NCBI GenBank assembly: GCA_046331465.1
Contig: JAXLQV010000002.1
Span: forward strand, 1,488,001-1,552,000
Reading direction: 5' to 3'
DNA: 64,000 bases
Source: UBA5066 sp046331465
GTDB lineage: Bacteria; Acidobacteriota; Thermoanaerobaculia; UBA5066
The notes beneath the pieces were generated by a model that saw nothing but the letters and a program-made list of their open reading frames with translations, was not told the origin of the DNA and ran no database searches. Made by a program: the position numbers and the translations under genes. Each line of letters begins with the position of its first letter. Position 1 is the first letter of the stretch. This document shows, piece by piece, positions 41,378-50,919 of the stretch.

Positions 41378-43957
41378 ATGGTCCGCCCGACGGCCCCCGA
41401 ACACGAAACGAGACCCGGGCGAGCCTCCGGACGCTTCCGCGCCCGGGGGCTCGTTCTTTCGGGACTCGTCGGCGCGCTCGCGGCGGTCCCGGGCGCGGCG
41501 CGCGCGGAGGAGGCGACGGTCGTCCGCGTCTCCCTCGCGGGCTACCGCCCGGACGCCCCGAAGGGCGCGGTCGTCCTCTCGAGCGGGCCGCTCGCGGGGA
41601 CGTGGGCCGTCCTCGACGCCACCGGGCGAAGAGTCCTGGAGGCCCCGCTCCCGAAGGAGGAGCCGAAGGGCTGGGGCGCGTTCCCCCACGCGGCGCGGCT
41701 CGACGTCTCGGCGCTGAGAGGCCCGGGCCGCTACCGCGTCGTCCTCTCGCCTTCCGGCGCGTCCTCGCCCGTCTTTCGCGTCGACGACGGCGTCCTGCGC
41801 GAGGCCCCGGACGTCCTCCTCGAGTTCCTCCGGCAGCAGCGCTGCGGCTGGAACCCGTACCTCGGGGCGGCCTGCCACACCTTCGACGGGGCGACGGCCT
41901 ATGGACCGCTCTCCTCGGGAACGTGGCTCGACGCGCGCGGCGGCTGGCACGACGCCGGAGACCAGCTGAAGTACCTCCTCACGTCGAGCACGGCGACGGC
42001 GCACCTCCTGCAGGCGTATCTCGTGAATCCCGGCGTCTTCGGCGACGCCTTCGACGCGCTCGGGCGGCCGGGGGCGAACGGGATGCCCGACGTCCTCGAC
42101 GAGGCGCGATGGGGGCTCGACTGGATGCTGCGGCTCCACCCGGACCCCTGCAGCCTCTACCACCAGGTCGCCGACGACCGCGACCACAGGGGATGGCGCC
42201 TGCCGCCGGACGACGACGCGGACTACGGCTGGGGGCCCGGCCGCGAGCGGACGGTCTACTTCGCGGACGGGAAGCCGCAGGGGCTCGGGAGGTACGCGAG
42301 CGCATCGACGGGCGTCGCGAACCTCGCGGGCCGCTACGCGGCGGCGATGGCGCTCGCGCACCGCGTCTGGAAGGACGACCCGCGGCTCGGAGGATTCGCG
42401 GAGGAGTGCCTCCGCGCCGGCACCGAGGTCTACGCCCTCGGCCGCGCGCAGGAAGGAGTCCAGCAGGGGAACTCGTACGGCGCACCGTACCGCTACGCCG
42501 AGGAGAGCTGGGCCGACGACATGGAGTGGGGCGCGGCGGAGCTCTTCCGCGAGACGGGGGAGGCGCGGTACCTCGAGGACGGCGCGAGGTACGCGCGCCT
42601 CGCGGGCGCGGCGTCGTGGATGGGGAGAACGGCCGTCGGTCACTACCAGCACTACCCGTTCGTGAACCTGGGGCACTTCGCGCTCCACGCGGTCGCGCCG
42701 GAGGGCCTCCGGGGCGAGCTCGCGGCCTACGCCCGCGAGGGGCTCGAGAAGGCCGTCGAAGGCGCGCGCGCGGGTCCTTTCCGGCCCGGCGTCCCGTTCG
42801 TCTGGTGCTCGAACAACCTCGTGGCGGCCCTCGTCGTGCAGGGGTTCGTCCACGAGCGGATGACGGGCGACGGGCGCTACGGCCGGTTCCTCGCCGACCA
42901 GCTCGGCTGGCTCCTCGGCGAGAACCCGTGGGGAGTCTCGATGGTCACCGGCTGGCCGGACGGGGGACCGTTCCCGACGCAGCCGCACCTCCCGACGACG
43001 GACCTCTCAGGGCGGGCGGTGCGCGGCGGTCTCGTCGACGGACCGGTGAAGGAGGAGATCTTCCTCGGCCTGAAGGGGGTGCGCCTGACGCGGGCCGACG
43101 CCTTCGCGTCCTTCCAGTCCGAAGAGGCCGTCTGGCACGACGACGTCATGGACTACGCGACGAACGAGCCGACGATGGACGGCAGCGCGGAGGCCGTCCT
43201 CGCCTTCGCCCTCGCGACCGCGCCCCGCCCGCTCTCGGGCGCCTGCGCCGTCCGCGAGGGGGGCCTCGTCCGGGGGCCGGTCGACGCGAGGCGGATCGCC
43301 CTCGTCTTCACGGGCCACGAGTTCGCGGAGGGGGCGACGGCGATCCTCGACGCGCTCGCCGCCCGGAAGGCGGCCGCGTCCCTCTTCGTGACGGGAGCGT
43401 TCTGCCGCGACCCGGAGAACCGCCCGGTCCTCGCGCGCGCCCTCGCCGAGGGGCACCTCGTCGGGCCGCACTCCGACGCCCACCTTCTCTACGCCCCGTG
43501 GTCGGGGGAGAAGAGGACGCTCGTCTCGCGTGCCGAGTTCCGGAACGACCTCGCGCGGAACCTCGAGGAGCTCCGGAAGCTCGGCGTGGAGCCGGGCGCG
43601 GTGAGCGCGTGGGTGCCCCCCTTCGAGTGGTGGACGCCGGAGATCGCCGGCTGGAGCCGCGAGATGGGGCTCCGGCTCGTCGGCGTCACGCCCGGGACGC
43701 GCGCCGCCGCCGACTACACCGGCGAGGGGTCCGCGGAGTTCGTGTCGTCCGAGGCGATCGCGGAGAGCGTCCTCGCGCGGGAGCGCCTCGACCCGCACGG
43801 GCTGAACGGCTGGGTCCTCCTCATGCATCTCGGCGCCGGCCCCGGGCGGAGGGACAAGCTGTTCGAGAGGCTCCCGTCGCTCCTCGACGCGCTCGCCGCG
43901 CGGGGCTACACGTTCGTCCGGCTCGACGCGCTCGCGAGGGAGTGCTCGCCGGGCTGA
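41378..43957 (+). CDS. exported GH9 glycoside hydrolase with C-terminal NodB-like domain
   Basis: An 859-residue exported enzyme (hydrophobic segment LVLSGLVGALAAVPGAARA). Residues about 47-135 are the N-terminal cellulase Ig-like domain (VRVSLAGYRPDAPKGAVV). The GH9 catalytic domain follows, with the nucleophile pair in GGWHDAGDQLKY, an active-site region GENPWGVSMVTG, and the acid Glu in TNEPTMDGSAEA. The last 230 residues resemble a polysaccharide deacetylase fold: ALVFTGHEFAEGATAIL stands at motif 1 and GPHSDAHLLYAPW at motif 2. Motif 1 lacks the usual TFDD aspartates, so deacetylase activity is uncertain. It should hydrolyse beta-1,4-glucans or related polymers outside the cell. ATG 41378 follows GGGAGGGA. 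Confidence 0.9.
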   Translation: MVRPTAPEHETRPGRASGRFRARGLVLSGLVGALAAVPGAARAEEATVVRVSLAGYRPDAPKGAVVLSSGPLAGTWAVLDATGRRVLEAPLPKEEPKGWGAFPHAARLDVSALRGPGRYRVVLSPSGASSPVFRVDDGVLREAPDVLLEFLRQQRCGWNPYLGAACHTFDGATAYGPLSSGTWLDARGGWHDAGDQLKYLLTSSTATAHLLQAYLVNPGVFGDAFDALGRPGANGMPDVLDEARWGLDWMLRLHPDPCSLYHQVADDRDHRGWRLPPDDDADYGWGPGRERTVYFADGKPQGLGRYASASTGVANLAGRYAAAMALAHRVWKDDPRLGGFAEECLRAGTEVYALGRAQEGVQQGNSYGAPYRYAEESWADDMEWGAAELFRETGEARYLEDGARYARLAGAASWMGRTAVGHYQHYPFVNLGHFALHAVAPEGLRGELAAYAREGLEKAVEGARAGPFRPGVPFVWCSNNLVAALVVQGFVHERMTGDGRYGRFLADQLGWLLGENPWGVSMVTGWPDGGPFPTQPHLPTTDLSGRAVRGGLVDGPVKEEIFLGLKGVRLTRADAFASFQSEEAVWHDDVMDYATNEPTMDGSAEAVLAFALATAPRPLSGACAVREGGLVRGPVDARRIALVFTGHEFAEGATAILDALAARKAAASLFVTGAFCRDPENRPVLARALAEGHLVGPHSDAHLLYAPWSGEKRTLVSRAEFRNDLARNLEELRKLGVEPGAVSAWVPPFEWWTPEIAGWSREMGLRLVGVTPGTRAAADYTGEGSAEFVSSEAIAESVLARERLDPHGLNGWVLLMHLGAGPGRRDKLFERLPSLLDALAARGYTFVRLDALARECSPG

Positions 43958-43960
43958 CGG

Positions 43961-44866
43961 TCAGTGCCCTGCCGGGGCCTTCTCTCCTCCCTCGACCCTG
44001 AGGGGAAGGACGTTCTTCGGGAGGGGGAGGGGGCAGGTCGCGTACGGAGTGAACGCGCAGGGCGGGTTCTGGGCGAGGTTGAAGTCGAGGACGACCTTCG
44101 TGTCGCCCGCCTTCGGGACCGGCGCGTAGAGGAAGCGGCCGGCGCCGTAGCTCCCGTCGCCGTTCGTGGCGTCTCCGAAGACGAAGAAGAACGTGTCGTC
44201 CGTCGGCGACTCGACGGTCGGCTCGAGCTCGAGCTTCTTCCCGCGAAGCTCGAACCGGACGACCCCGGGCGCGGTCGCCTTCTGGGCCGGGCCCTGGGCC
44301 GAGGGGACCTCGATCTCCCTCGGAGCGTCGTACCGCGCGAACGTCCCCTCGACCCGGAGGGCGGTGTCGACCGGAAAGTAGTCGAGGCCGGCGAAGGCGG
44401 TCCGGCGCGGGCTCTCCGGGTCGCGCGCCCGGAGGGCGAGGCGCCCGCCGCGCTCGATGACGGTCAGTCGCGCGCGGCCGACGGTGACGACGTCGGGCTT
44501 CCCGTCGCGGTCGGTGGCGAGAGGCGCGGCGGACGGGGGAGCGCCGTTCACGGCGACGGGTGCGCCGGGCTCGGCGTGGAGCGTCACGCGTCCGTCGGGG
44601 CCGAGGACGAACGCGCACGCCCTCGGCGGCAGCCCCGTCTCCCCGAGCGAGACCGCGGCGGCGGGGTCCGAGCCGACGAGGTTCTCGCCCGGTGCCAGCC
44701 AGTGAAGGGCGACGAGGGTGAGCCAGCCGTTCTCCGACCTGAGCCGCGTCTCGCGCAGCGCCCGGGAGGTCCCGATCTCGGCGACGTAGGCCGGGTCGAC
44801 GGCGGGGGGCCGCCGGCATGCGGCGGGAGCGAGGACGAGGACGAGGGCGAGGGCTGCGCGGCGCAT
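43961..44866 (-). CDS. DUF1684 family lipoprotein
   Basis: A 301-residue protein matching DUF1684: NGWLTLVALHWLAPGENLVGSDP near the start and the C-terminal signature DATNGDGSYGAGRFLYAPVP, VLDFNLAQNPPCAFTPYATCPLPLPKNVLPLRVEGGE. The N-terminus MRRAALALVLVLAPAAC is a lipoprotein signal. The family has no proven function. ATG 44866 is only one base from AGGAGG; an in-frame GTG at 44881 would add five residues and is an alternative start. The gene converges on the GH9 gene with a three-base gap. Confidence 0.85.
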   Translation of the reverse strand: MRRAALALVLVLAPAACRRPPAVDPAYVAEIGTSRALRETRLRSENGWLTLVALHWLAPGENLVGSDPAAAVSLGETGLPPRACAFVLGPDGRVTLHAEPGAPVAVNGAPPSAAPLATDRDGKPDVVTVGRARLTVIERGGRLALRARDPESPRRTAFAGLDYFPVDTALRVEGTFARYDAPREIEVPSAQGPAQKATAPGVVRFELRGKKLELEPTVESPTDDTFFFVFGDATNGDGSYGAGRFLYAPVPKAGDTKVVLDFNLAQNPPCAFTPYATCPLPLPKNVLPLRVEGGEKAPAGH

Positions 44867-44899
44867 GCCTCCTTCTAGCACGGCCGCCGGGGAGGAGGG

Positions 44900-47218
44900 T
44901 CAGGGCTCGGTCTTGTCCGCGAGCGGGAGGCTGAAGGCGAAGACCGCGCCTGGGCCCGGGTGCTCGAGCCAGATCCGGCCGCCGTGCGCCTCGACGGCCA
45001 GGCGGCAGAAGGGGAGGCCGAGGCCGCTCCCGCGGCCCGCCTGGCTGCCGACGGCGAACTTCTCGAAGACCCGCGGCCGGAGCTCTTCCTCGACGCCGGG
45101 CCCGGAGTCCTGCACGTGGACCTCGACCATCCCGCCGTCGCGCCGGGCGGCGACGCGCACCGGGCCGCAGCCCGGCCCGCTGAACTTCACCGCGTTGCCG
45201 ACGAGGTTCTCGAGGACCCTCGAGAGGAGGGCCGGGTCGACGTGGACCGGGGGCAGGTCTTCGGGGACCTCGGAGACGAGCTCGAGCCTGCGGGCTCCCG
45301 CGGCCGGCATCGCCCGGCCGAGCACCTCCTCGACGAGAGACGCGAGGGGGACGTGCCTCCGGAGGACGGGAAGGGCCCCCTCCTCGAGACGCGCCAGCTC
45401 GAGGATCCCCTCGATGAGCGTCAGCTGCCGGCGGACGTTCCGGTCTGCGGCATCGAGGAGCCGGCGCTCCTGCTCGGTGAGGCCCGGCGCCTCGGCAACG
45501 AGCTCGAGGGCGCCCATGACGCCGGAGATGGGGCCCCGGAGGTCGTGCACCATCATCCGCGTCAGCTCCTCGCGGGCCCGGGCGAGGGCGGCCTTCCCGA
45601 GGCCCAGGCTGACCGCCTCCCCGAGAGCCTCGGCGAGGGCGACGTCGTCCGCGTCGAAGCCGCGGGAGGCCGCGCTGTCGAACGTCGCGAGGCCGAGCGT
45701 CCGCCCGAGGTAGCGCAGCGGGACGACGAGCCGGTGCACAGGCTCCCCTTCCCGGGCGGGGACTCCGCTCTCCTCCGGCGGGGCGACCTCGCGCTGCGGG
45801 ACGCCCGCCACGAGCGCCCGGCCGAGGACCCCCTCGTCGATCCGGGGCCTGAGCTCCGGCAGGTCCCCTGTCTTCCCGAAGAGCCGGAAGTGCCCGTCCT
45901 CTCCCGGGAGCGCGACGAAGACGCGCGGCCAGAAGCCGCATTCCGAGATCGCGGCCGAGGCCTCGCGCGCGATCCCGTCCGAGTCGGCGAGGCGGGCCGA
46001 GACCTCCAGCACCTCGTTGAGGACGGCCTGGCCCTGCCGCGCGCGGAGGCGGGCCTCGCCGATCTGGGCGGTCCGGAGCGCGAGGGCGATCTGCGCCGCG
46101 GTCGACTCGATGAGCTGCTTCTGGTCCTCGCCGAAGTGTCCGGCCGAGGTGTGGACGAGGGTGATGACCCCCGAGATCGCGGAGCCGCTCGCGATCGGGG
46201 CCGAGAGGGCCGCCCGGACGATCTCGTCCCGGCCGGGGAAGCGGTACCAGCGGGGATCCCGGGAGACGTCCGGGATCACGGCGGCGCGGCCGTTCCGGAC
46301 GACCCAGCCGGCGAGCCCGTCCTCGAGGAGCTTCTCGGCCTCGGGGCGGCCCAGGACGAGGACCGACGGCCCTTCCGTGAACATCCCGTTCGTGAAGCGG
46401 CCCCGCTCGTCGATGACGAGGAGGCTCCCGCCGGTCGCGTCGGTGACGGAGCGGACGGCCTCGAGCACCTTCCCGAGCGTCGCGTCGAGCCGAGCCTCCG
46501 AGCCGGCGGCCCGGGCCACCTCGAGGAGGTTCGCGAGGAGGCCGTTCTGGGACTGGACGACGGCGGTGAGGCGGCGGCTCGTCGTCGCCAGGAGCGTCGT
46601 CGTCCAGACGACGGCGCAGAGCGTGCAGAGGAGCGGCGGGACCGCCATCCAGGCGCTCTCGTCGAGCACGTGGGCGCCGACGAGGCCGCTCGCGATCGCG
46701 ACCGCGCGGGCCCAGAAGAGGAGGGCGCAGGTCGACAGGGCGATCGCCGTGACCTTCTCGAGGACCTGCGAACCGTTCCGCGGCCGGTGGTGCCACGCGA
46801 TCCATCCCGCCGAGCCGAGGAGGGCGGCGACGAAGACGCTCGAGAGGATCGTCCTCGCGACGCCGTCCTCGCGGACGAGGGAGAACCAGCCGAAGGCGAC
46901 GGTCGCCAAGCCGACGGTCCAGAGCGTCACGCGGCGCCCGGGCCGGAGGCCGAGGATCAGCCTCGCCCCCTCGAGGACGAGCGCGGCCCCGAGGACGATC
47001 AGGACGTTCGCGACCGTCATCGTGACGACGTCGGGGAGCTTCCCCCGGAGGATGAAGAGGACGAGGCCGGTGAAGAAGAGCGCGTAGCTCGCGGCGAAGC
47101 GCTCCGGACCCTTCATCGCGCGCAGCTCCCTCCAGGCGAGGACGACCGAGAGGAAGAGGCCCCCGAAGATGACGGCGCTCGAGACGAAGAGAGTTCCCGC
47201 GTCGATCCTCGGCAGCAT
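44900..47218 (-). CDS. membrane histidine kinase with GAF domains
   Basis: A 772-residue kinase. The N-terminal 240 residues hold about seven hydrophobic segments forming a membrane sensor. Two GAF-like domains follow at about 265-425 (GGSLLVIDERGRF, WYRFPGRDEIVRAALSAPI) and 440-535 (WPRVFVALPGEDGHFRLFG, LVVPLRYLGRTLGLATFD). HisKA has H558 in MMVHDLRGPISGVMGAL. The ATPase domain shows the N box in LENLVGNAVKFSG, then VQDSGPGVE and GSGLGLPFCRLAVEAHGG. There is no receiver domain and no response regulator adjacent, so the partner is elsewhere. ATG 47218 has no SD; TATCAT lies ten bases upstream. It is divergent from malic enzyme. Confidence 0.88.
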   Translation of the reverse strand: MLPRIDAGTLFVSSAVIFGGLFLSVVLAWRELRAMKGPERFAASYALFFTGLVLFILRGKLPDVVTMTVANVLIVLGAALVLEGARLILGLRPGRRVTLWTVGLATVAFGWFSLVREDGVARTILSSVFVAALLGSAGWIAWHHRPRNGSQVLEKVTAIALSTCALLFWARAVAIASGLVGAHVLDESAWMAVPPLLCTLCAVVWTTTLLATTSRRLTAVVQSQNGLLANLLEVARAAGSEARLDATLGKVLEAVRSVTDATGGSLLVIDERGRFTNGMFTEGPSVLVLGRPEAEKLLEDGLAGWVVRNGRAAVIPDVSRDPRWYRFPGRDEIVRAALSAPIASGSAISGVITLVHTSAGHFGEDQKQLIESTAAQIALALRTAQIGEARLRARQGQAVLNEVLEVSARLADSDGIAREASAAISECGFWPRVFVALPGEDGHFRLFGKTGDLPELRPRIDEGVLGRALVAGVPQREVAPPEESGVPAREGEPVHRLVVPLRYLGRTLGLATFDSAASRGFDADDVALAEALGEAVSLGLGKAALARAREELTRMMVHDLRGPISGVMGALELVAEAPGLTEQERRLLDAADRNVRRQLTLIEGILELARLEEGALPVLRRHVPLASLVEEVLGRAMPAAGARRLELVSEVPEDLPPVHVDPALLSRVLENLVGNAVKFSGPGCGPVRVAARRDGGMVEVHVQDSGPGVEEELRPRVFEKFAVGSQAGRGSGLGLPFCRLAVEAHGGRIWLEHPGPGAVFAFSLPLADKTEP

Positions 47219-47547
47219 CAGAAGAGGAATGATATCGGTTTCGGACGTCGATTGTCCCGGATCGGACCATCGGAACGGTGTACGGATTTGCTGCCCAGAG
47301 GACAAACAGGGCTCGCTGCCCGACGCCGAGCCGAATCGGGGTCCGGGGTCTTCCGGCGGCGGCAGGCGGGCGCTTCGTCCGGCGTCCCGGCGACGGCCGG
47401 CCCCGGGTCGTTTGAAGGTGCCTGGGCCCGCGTCCCCCTGTATCCTGCCAAGTGGTGCCGAGACCGGATTTCCGCGACCCGTCCCACGCCCCGCCACGGG
47501 TTCCCGGCGGGCAGGTGAACCCGGCTCCTGGCCCGTGAGGAGGAACC
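47219..47547. other. 329-base divergent gap between histidine kinase and malic enzyme
   Basis: It holds the kinase promoter at 47229-47234, a possible malic enzyme promoter (TATCCT at 47441-47446, with TTGAAG upstream at a poor 23-base spacing) and the malic enzyme SD. I see no gene or strong hairpin in it. Confidence 0.5.
47229..47234 (-). promoter_or_regulatory. -10 element TATCAT, leaderless configuration
   Basis: On the minus strand TATCAT is separated from the kinase ATG by ten bases (TTCCTCTTCTG region) that contain no ribosome binding site. Confidence 0.5.
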
Positions 47548-49284
47548 ATGGAGTTTTCGATCAAGGTCGACCCGGCGACGTGGCAGCGCTACATATCGGT
47601 CCCGCGGAAGGGCGAATACGTCCTGACGGATTCCTTCCTGAACAAGGGGACGGCGTTCACGGCGCGTGAGAGGGAAGAGCTCGACATCCTCGGGCTTCTC
47701 CCGCCGGCGATCTTCACCATCGAGCAGCAGCTCGCCCGGGTCTACGAGTCGTTCAGCGCGAAGCCGACGCCGCTCGAGAAGTACATCTATCTCGCCAGCC
47801 TCCACGACCGGAACGAGGTCCTCTACTACCGGCTCATCCACGAGTACCTCGACGAGATGCTCCCCATCGTCTACACGCCGGTCGTCGGCGAGGCGTGCCA
47901 GAAGTTCTCCCACATCTTCCGGCGCGGGCGCGGCCTCTACATAAGCATCGACCAGCAGGACAACATCGAGCGGATCCTCCGCAACTACCACGCGACCGAG
48001 CCGTCGGTGATCGTCGTGACGGACGGCGAGCGGATCCTCGGCCTCGGCGACCAGGGCGCGGGCGGGATGGGGATCCCGATCGGGAAGCTCTGCCTCTACA
48101 CGGCCTGCGCGGGCATCTCGCCCTACTCGACGCTCCCGATCACCCTCGACGTCGGGACGAACAACGAGGAGCGGCTCGCCGACCCGCTCTACGTCGGCCT
48201 CCGCCAGCGGCGGGTCCGCGGCGCGGAGTACCAGCAGTTCATCGACAAGTTCGTCGCGGCGGTGAAGAAGGTCTTCCCGAACGTCCTGCTGCAGTGGGAG
48301 GACTTCCTCAAGGACAACGCGATCTTCCAGCTCGAGCGCTTCCGCGACGAGCTGCTCACGTTCAACGACGACATCCAGGGGACGGCCTCCGTCGTCGTCG
48401 CCGGGATCTTCGGCGCGCTCCGCCTCACCGGCGGGAAGATGAGCGACCACCGGCTCGTCTTCGCCGGGGCCGGCGCCTCGGCGCACGGCATCGCCGAGCT
48501 CTTCGTCTCGGCGATGGTCGAGGAGGGGCTCCCGCTCGCGGAGGCGCGCAAGCGCATCTGGACCTGCGACACGAAGGGCCTCGCCGTCTCGGACCGGGAG
48601 GGGCTCGAAGGCTTCAAGAAGGAGTTCGCGCGCGACCGCGCCGAGGTCGCGGGCTGGAAGGTCGCGGACCCGGCGAAGATCACGCTCGAGGAGACGATCG
48701 AGAACGCCAAGCCGTCGATCCTCATCGGCGTCTCGGCGACCCCGGGGACGTTCACCGAGCCCATGGTGAGGAAGATGGCCGCCCTGAACGAGCGGCCGCT
48801 CGTCTTCCCGATCTCGAACCCGACGTCGAAGGCCGAGTGCACCGCCGAGCAGGCCGTGACCTGGTCGGACGGCCGCGCGATCGTCGCGACGGGGAGCCCC
48901 TTCGCCCCGGTCGTCCACAACGGGGTGAAGCACCGGATCGGCCAGTGCAACAACGCCTTCATCTTCCCGGGGATCGGGCTGGGCGTCTGCGTCGCCAAGG
49001 CGAAGCGCGTCAGCGACGGGATGTTCCTCGCGGCAGCGAAGGCCCTCGCGACGCACGTCACGGAGGCGGACATCGCCGAGTCGGCCGTCTACCCCCAGAT
49101 CGCGACGATCCGCGACTGCTCGCACTCGGTCGCCTGCGCCGTCATCCGTCGGGCCGTGGCCGACGGCCTCGCCGATCCGGAGGTGCTCGTCCACCTCGAG
49201 GAGACCGTCCGTCGGGCGATGTGGTACCCGGAGTACCTCCCGATCCGGTACGAGCCGCTGGGCGGCCACGGCCGGAAGCACTGA
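47548..49284 (+). CDS. maeA: NAD-dependent malic enzyme
   Basis: A 578-residue malic enzyme of the long bacterial/eukaryotic type, oxidatively decarboxylating malate to pyruvate. Seen are LNKGTAFTAREREELDILGLLPP at the start, the substrate tyrosine in LPIVYTPVVGEACQKFSHIF, GERILGLGDQGAGGMGIPIGKL, the metal-binding EDFLKDNAIFQLERFRD and TFNDDIQGTA, the nucleotide fold FAGAGASAHGIAELF, and PISNPTSKAECTAEQA. Preference for NAD over NADP is inferred from the family and not proven. Length is normal. ATG 47548 has GAGGAGG upstream. It ends in two hairpins and is a single-gene unit. Confidence 0.95.
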   Translation: MEFSIKVDPATWQRYISVPRKGEYVLTDSFLNKGTAFTAREREELDILGLLPPAIFTIEQQLARVYESFSAKPTPLEKYIYLASLHDRNEVLYYRLIHEYLDEMLPIVYTPVVGEACQKFSHIFRRGRGLYISIDQQDNIERILRNYHATEPSVIVVTDGERILGLGDQGAGGMGIPIGKLCLYTACAGISPYSTLPITLDVGTNNEERLADPLYVGLRQRRVRGAEYQQFIDKFVAAVKKVFPNVLLQWEDFLKDNAIFQLERFRDELLTFNDDIQGTASVVVAGIFGALRLTGGKMSDHRLVFAGAGASAHGIAELFVSAMVEEGLPLAEARKRIWTCDTKGLAVSDREGLEGFKKEFARDRAEVAGWKVADPAKITLEETIENAKPSILIGVSATPGTFTEPMVRKMAALNERPLVFPISNPTSKAECTAEQAVTWSDGRAIVATGSPFAPVVHNGVKHRIGQCNNAFIFPGIGLGVCVAKAKRVSDGMFLAAAKALATHVTEADIAESAVYPQIATIRDCSHSVACAVIRRAVADGLADPEVLVHLEETVRRAMWYPEYLPIRYEPLGGHGRKH

Positions 49285-49295
49285 AGTCCCCGGGC

Positions 49296-49315
49296 GGCGC
49301 CGCTCGCGCGGCGCC
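49296..49315 (+). terminator. hairpin terminator 1 after malic enzyme
   Basis: A perfect eight-pair stem (49296-49303 with 49308-49315, loop TCGC) follows the stop codon by 11 bases and is trailed by CGCTTTCG. Confidence 0.55.
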
Positions 49316-49340
49316 CGCTTTCGCGTGAGACGGTGAACGA

Positions 49341-49370
49341 ACGGCCCGGCGCAGAAGCGCCGGGCCGTTT
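49341..49370. terminator. strong hairpin terminator between convergent genes
   Basis: ACGGCCCGGCGC (49341-49352) pairs perfectly with GCGCCGGGCCGT (49357-49368) around an AGAA loop, followed by TTCC. It stands between malic enzyme and the convergent quinone reductase and could serve both. Confidence 0.8.
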
Positions 49371-49405
49371 CCTTCTCGCGGCAGGCGGCCGGGGCGTTCC
49401 TGCGG

Positions 49406-50377
49406 TCAGGGGAGGAGGACGGTCGATCCGGTCGTTCTCCGCGACTCGATCGCCTCGTGGGCGGCCGCGGCCTCGCGGAGCGGCCAGGTCGCCTCGATCC
49501 TCACCATCACCGCGCCGGAGCGGATCACGGCGAAGAGGTCCGCGGCCGTCGAGAGGAGGTCCTCCCGCCGCGCCGTGTAGGCCATGAGCGTCGGGCGCGT
49601 CAGGAAGAGAGATCCCTTCTGCGAAAGGACGAGCGGGGAGATCGCCGGCACGGGCCCGGAGGCGTTCCCGAACGTGACCATCAGGCCGAGCGGCGCGAGG
49701 CAGTCGAGGGATCCCGCGAACGTGTCCTTCCCGACGCCGTCGTAGACGACCCGGACGCCGGCTCCTCCCGTGATCTCCTTCACGCGCGCGACGAAGTCCT
49801 CGCGCGACGTGACGACGACGTGGTCGCAGCCCGCCTCCCGGGCGAGCGCGGCCTTCGCGTCCGTCGAGACGGTGCCGATGACCGTCGCGCCCAGGCTCCG
49901 CGCCCACTGCGCGGCGATGAGGCCGACGCCGCCGGCCGCCGCGTGGAGGAGGATCGTCTCCCCCCTCTCGACGCGATGCGTCCTCCGGAGGAGGTACTGC
50001 GCGGTCATCCCCTTCAGCATCGCCGCGGCCGCGAGGCGGTCGTCGACGTCGGCGGGAAGGGGGACGAGGCGGTGCGCGGCGATCCGCCGCTCCTCGGCGT
50101 AGGCGCCGACGGGGCCCGCGTACGCGACGCGGTCACCCGGCTTCACCTCCGTCACGCCCGGGCCGACCTCCGTCACGATGCCGGCCGCCTCCGAGCCGGG
50201 GACGGCGGGGAGCGGGAGCGGGTAGAGGCCGCTGCGATGGTAGGTGTCGATGAAGTTCAGACCGACGGCGGTCTGACGGATGCGGGCCTCGCCCGGGCCG
50301 GGGGCGCCGACCTCGACCTCCTCCCAGCGGAGGACCTCGGGACCGCCGGTTTCGTGGATCCGGATGGCGTGGGGCAT
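49406..50377 (-). CDS. NADPH:quinone reductase, zinc-independent MDR family
   Basis: A 323-residue medium-chain dehydrogenase/reductase of the quinone oxidoreductase (QOR) group. Seen are GLNFIDTYHRSGLYPLPLPAVPGSEAAG, the MLKGMTAQYLLRRTH segment typical of bacterial QOR, and the nucleotide fold HAAAGGVGLIAAQWARSLGATVIGTVS. The zinc-binding cysteines of alcohol dehydrogenases are absent, as expected. It reduces quinones with NADPH, usually as a detoxifying enzyme. ATG 50377 has GAGGT six bases upstream; a minus-strand TAGGCT at 50395-50400 may be its -10. Confidence 0.92.
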   Translation of the reverse strand: MPHAIRIHETGGPEVLRWEEVEVGAPGPGEARIRQTAVGLNFIDTYHRSGLYPLPLPAVPGSEAAGIVTEVGPGVTEVKPGDRVAYAGPVGAYAEERRIAAHRLVPLPADVDDRLAAAAMLKGMTAQYLLRRTHRVERGETILLHAAAGGVGLIAAQWARSLGATVIGTVSTDAKAALAREAGCDHVVVTSREDFVARVKEITGGAGVRVVYDGVGKDTFAGSLDCLAPLGLMVTFGNASGPVPAISPLVLSQKGSLFLTRPTLMAYTARREDLLSTAADLFAVIRSGAVMVRIEATWPLREAAAAHEAIESRRTTGSTVLLP

Positions 50378-50436
50378 GGCGTACCTCGGGGGAGAGCCTA
50401 ACCCCGGGGCGAGGCCCGGGGCGAGGGCCGAGCCCC

Positions 50437-50442
50437 TAGACT
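50437..50442 (+). promoter_or_regulatory. -10 element TAGACT
   Basis: TAGACT lies 21 bases before the Nudix gene start, with GGGAAGGAGAG between them as ribosome binding site. Confidence 0.5.
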
Positions 50443-50463
50443 GCCCCGGGAAGGAGAGTCCAC

Positions 50464-50919
50464 ATGACCTGGCGCGTCACGGTCGCGGCCGTCGTGGAGC
50501 GGGACGGGAGGTTCCTGGTGGTGGAGGAGCGGCCGCCGGGGAGCGGCGAGGTCGTCTGGAACCAGCCGGCCGGGCACGTCGACCCGGGCGAGCCGATCCT
50601 CGATGCCCTCGTCCGGGAGACGCTCGAGGAGACCGGGCTCGCGCTGACGCCGACGGCGCTCGTCGGCGTCTACCAGCTCCGCGCCCGGGACGATCGCGAC
50701 TACTTCCGCGTCTGCTTCGCCGGCACCGTTCCGGACGGCGCCGACGCCCGTCCCCGGGACCCGGTGATCCTCGCCTGCCGGTGGGTGACGCGCGGCGCGC
50801 TCGCCGCGGGCCCCGTCCGGTCCGGGCTCGTCGTCCGCTGCGTGGACGACTTCCTCGCCGGCGCGCGCCTCCCGCTCTCGGCCGTCGCGCCGCTCCTCGA
50901 CGAGCGCGCCGGGAGATGA
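50464..50919 (+). CDS. Nudix hydrolase, NudJ-like
   Basis: A 151-residue Nudix hydrolase. The Nudix box reads GHVDPGEPILDALVRETLEETGL with the REUxEExG core intact, and VVWNQPAGHVDPGE before it is the arrangement found in NudJ-type phosphatases acting on nucleoside or thiamine-pathway diphosphates. The substrate is not determined by sequence alone. ATG 50464 follows AAGGAGAG. The next gene starts 80 bases later in the same direction but has its own strong SD, so cotranscription is possible and unproven. Confidence 0.9.
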   Translation: MTWRVTVAAVVERDGRFLVVEERPPGSGEVVWNQPAGHVDPGEPILDALVRETLEETGLALTPTALVGVYQLRARDDRDYFRVCFAGTVPDGADARPRDPVILACRWVTRGALAAGPVRSGLVVRCVDDFLAGARLPLSAVAPLLDERAGR

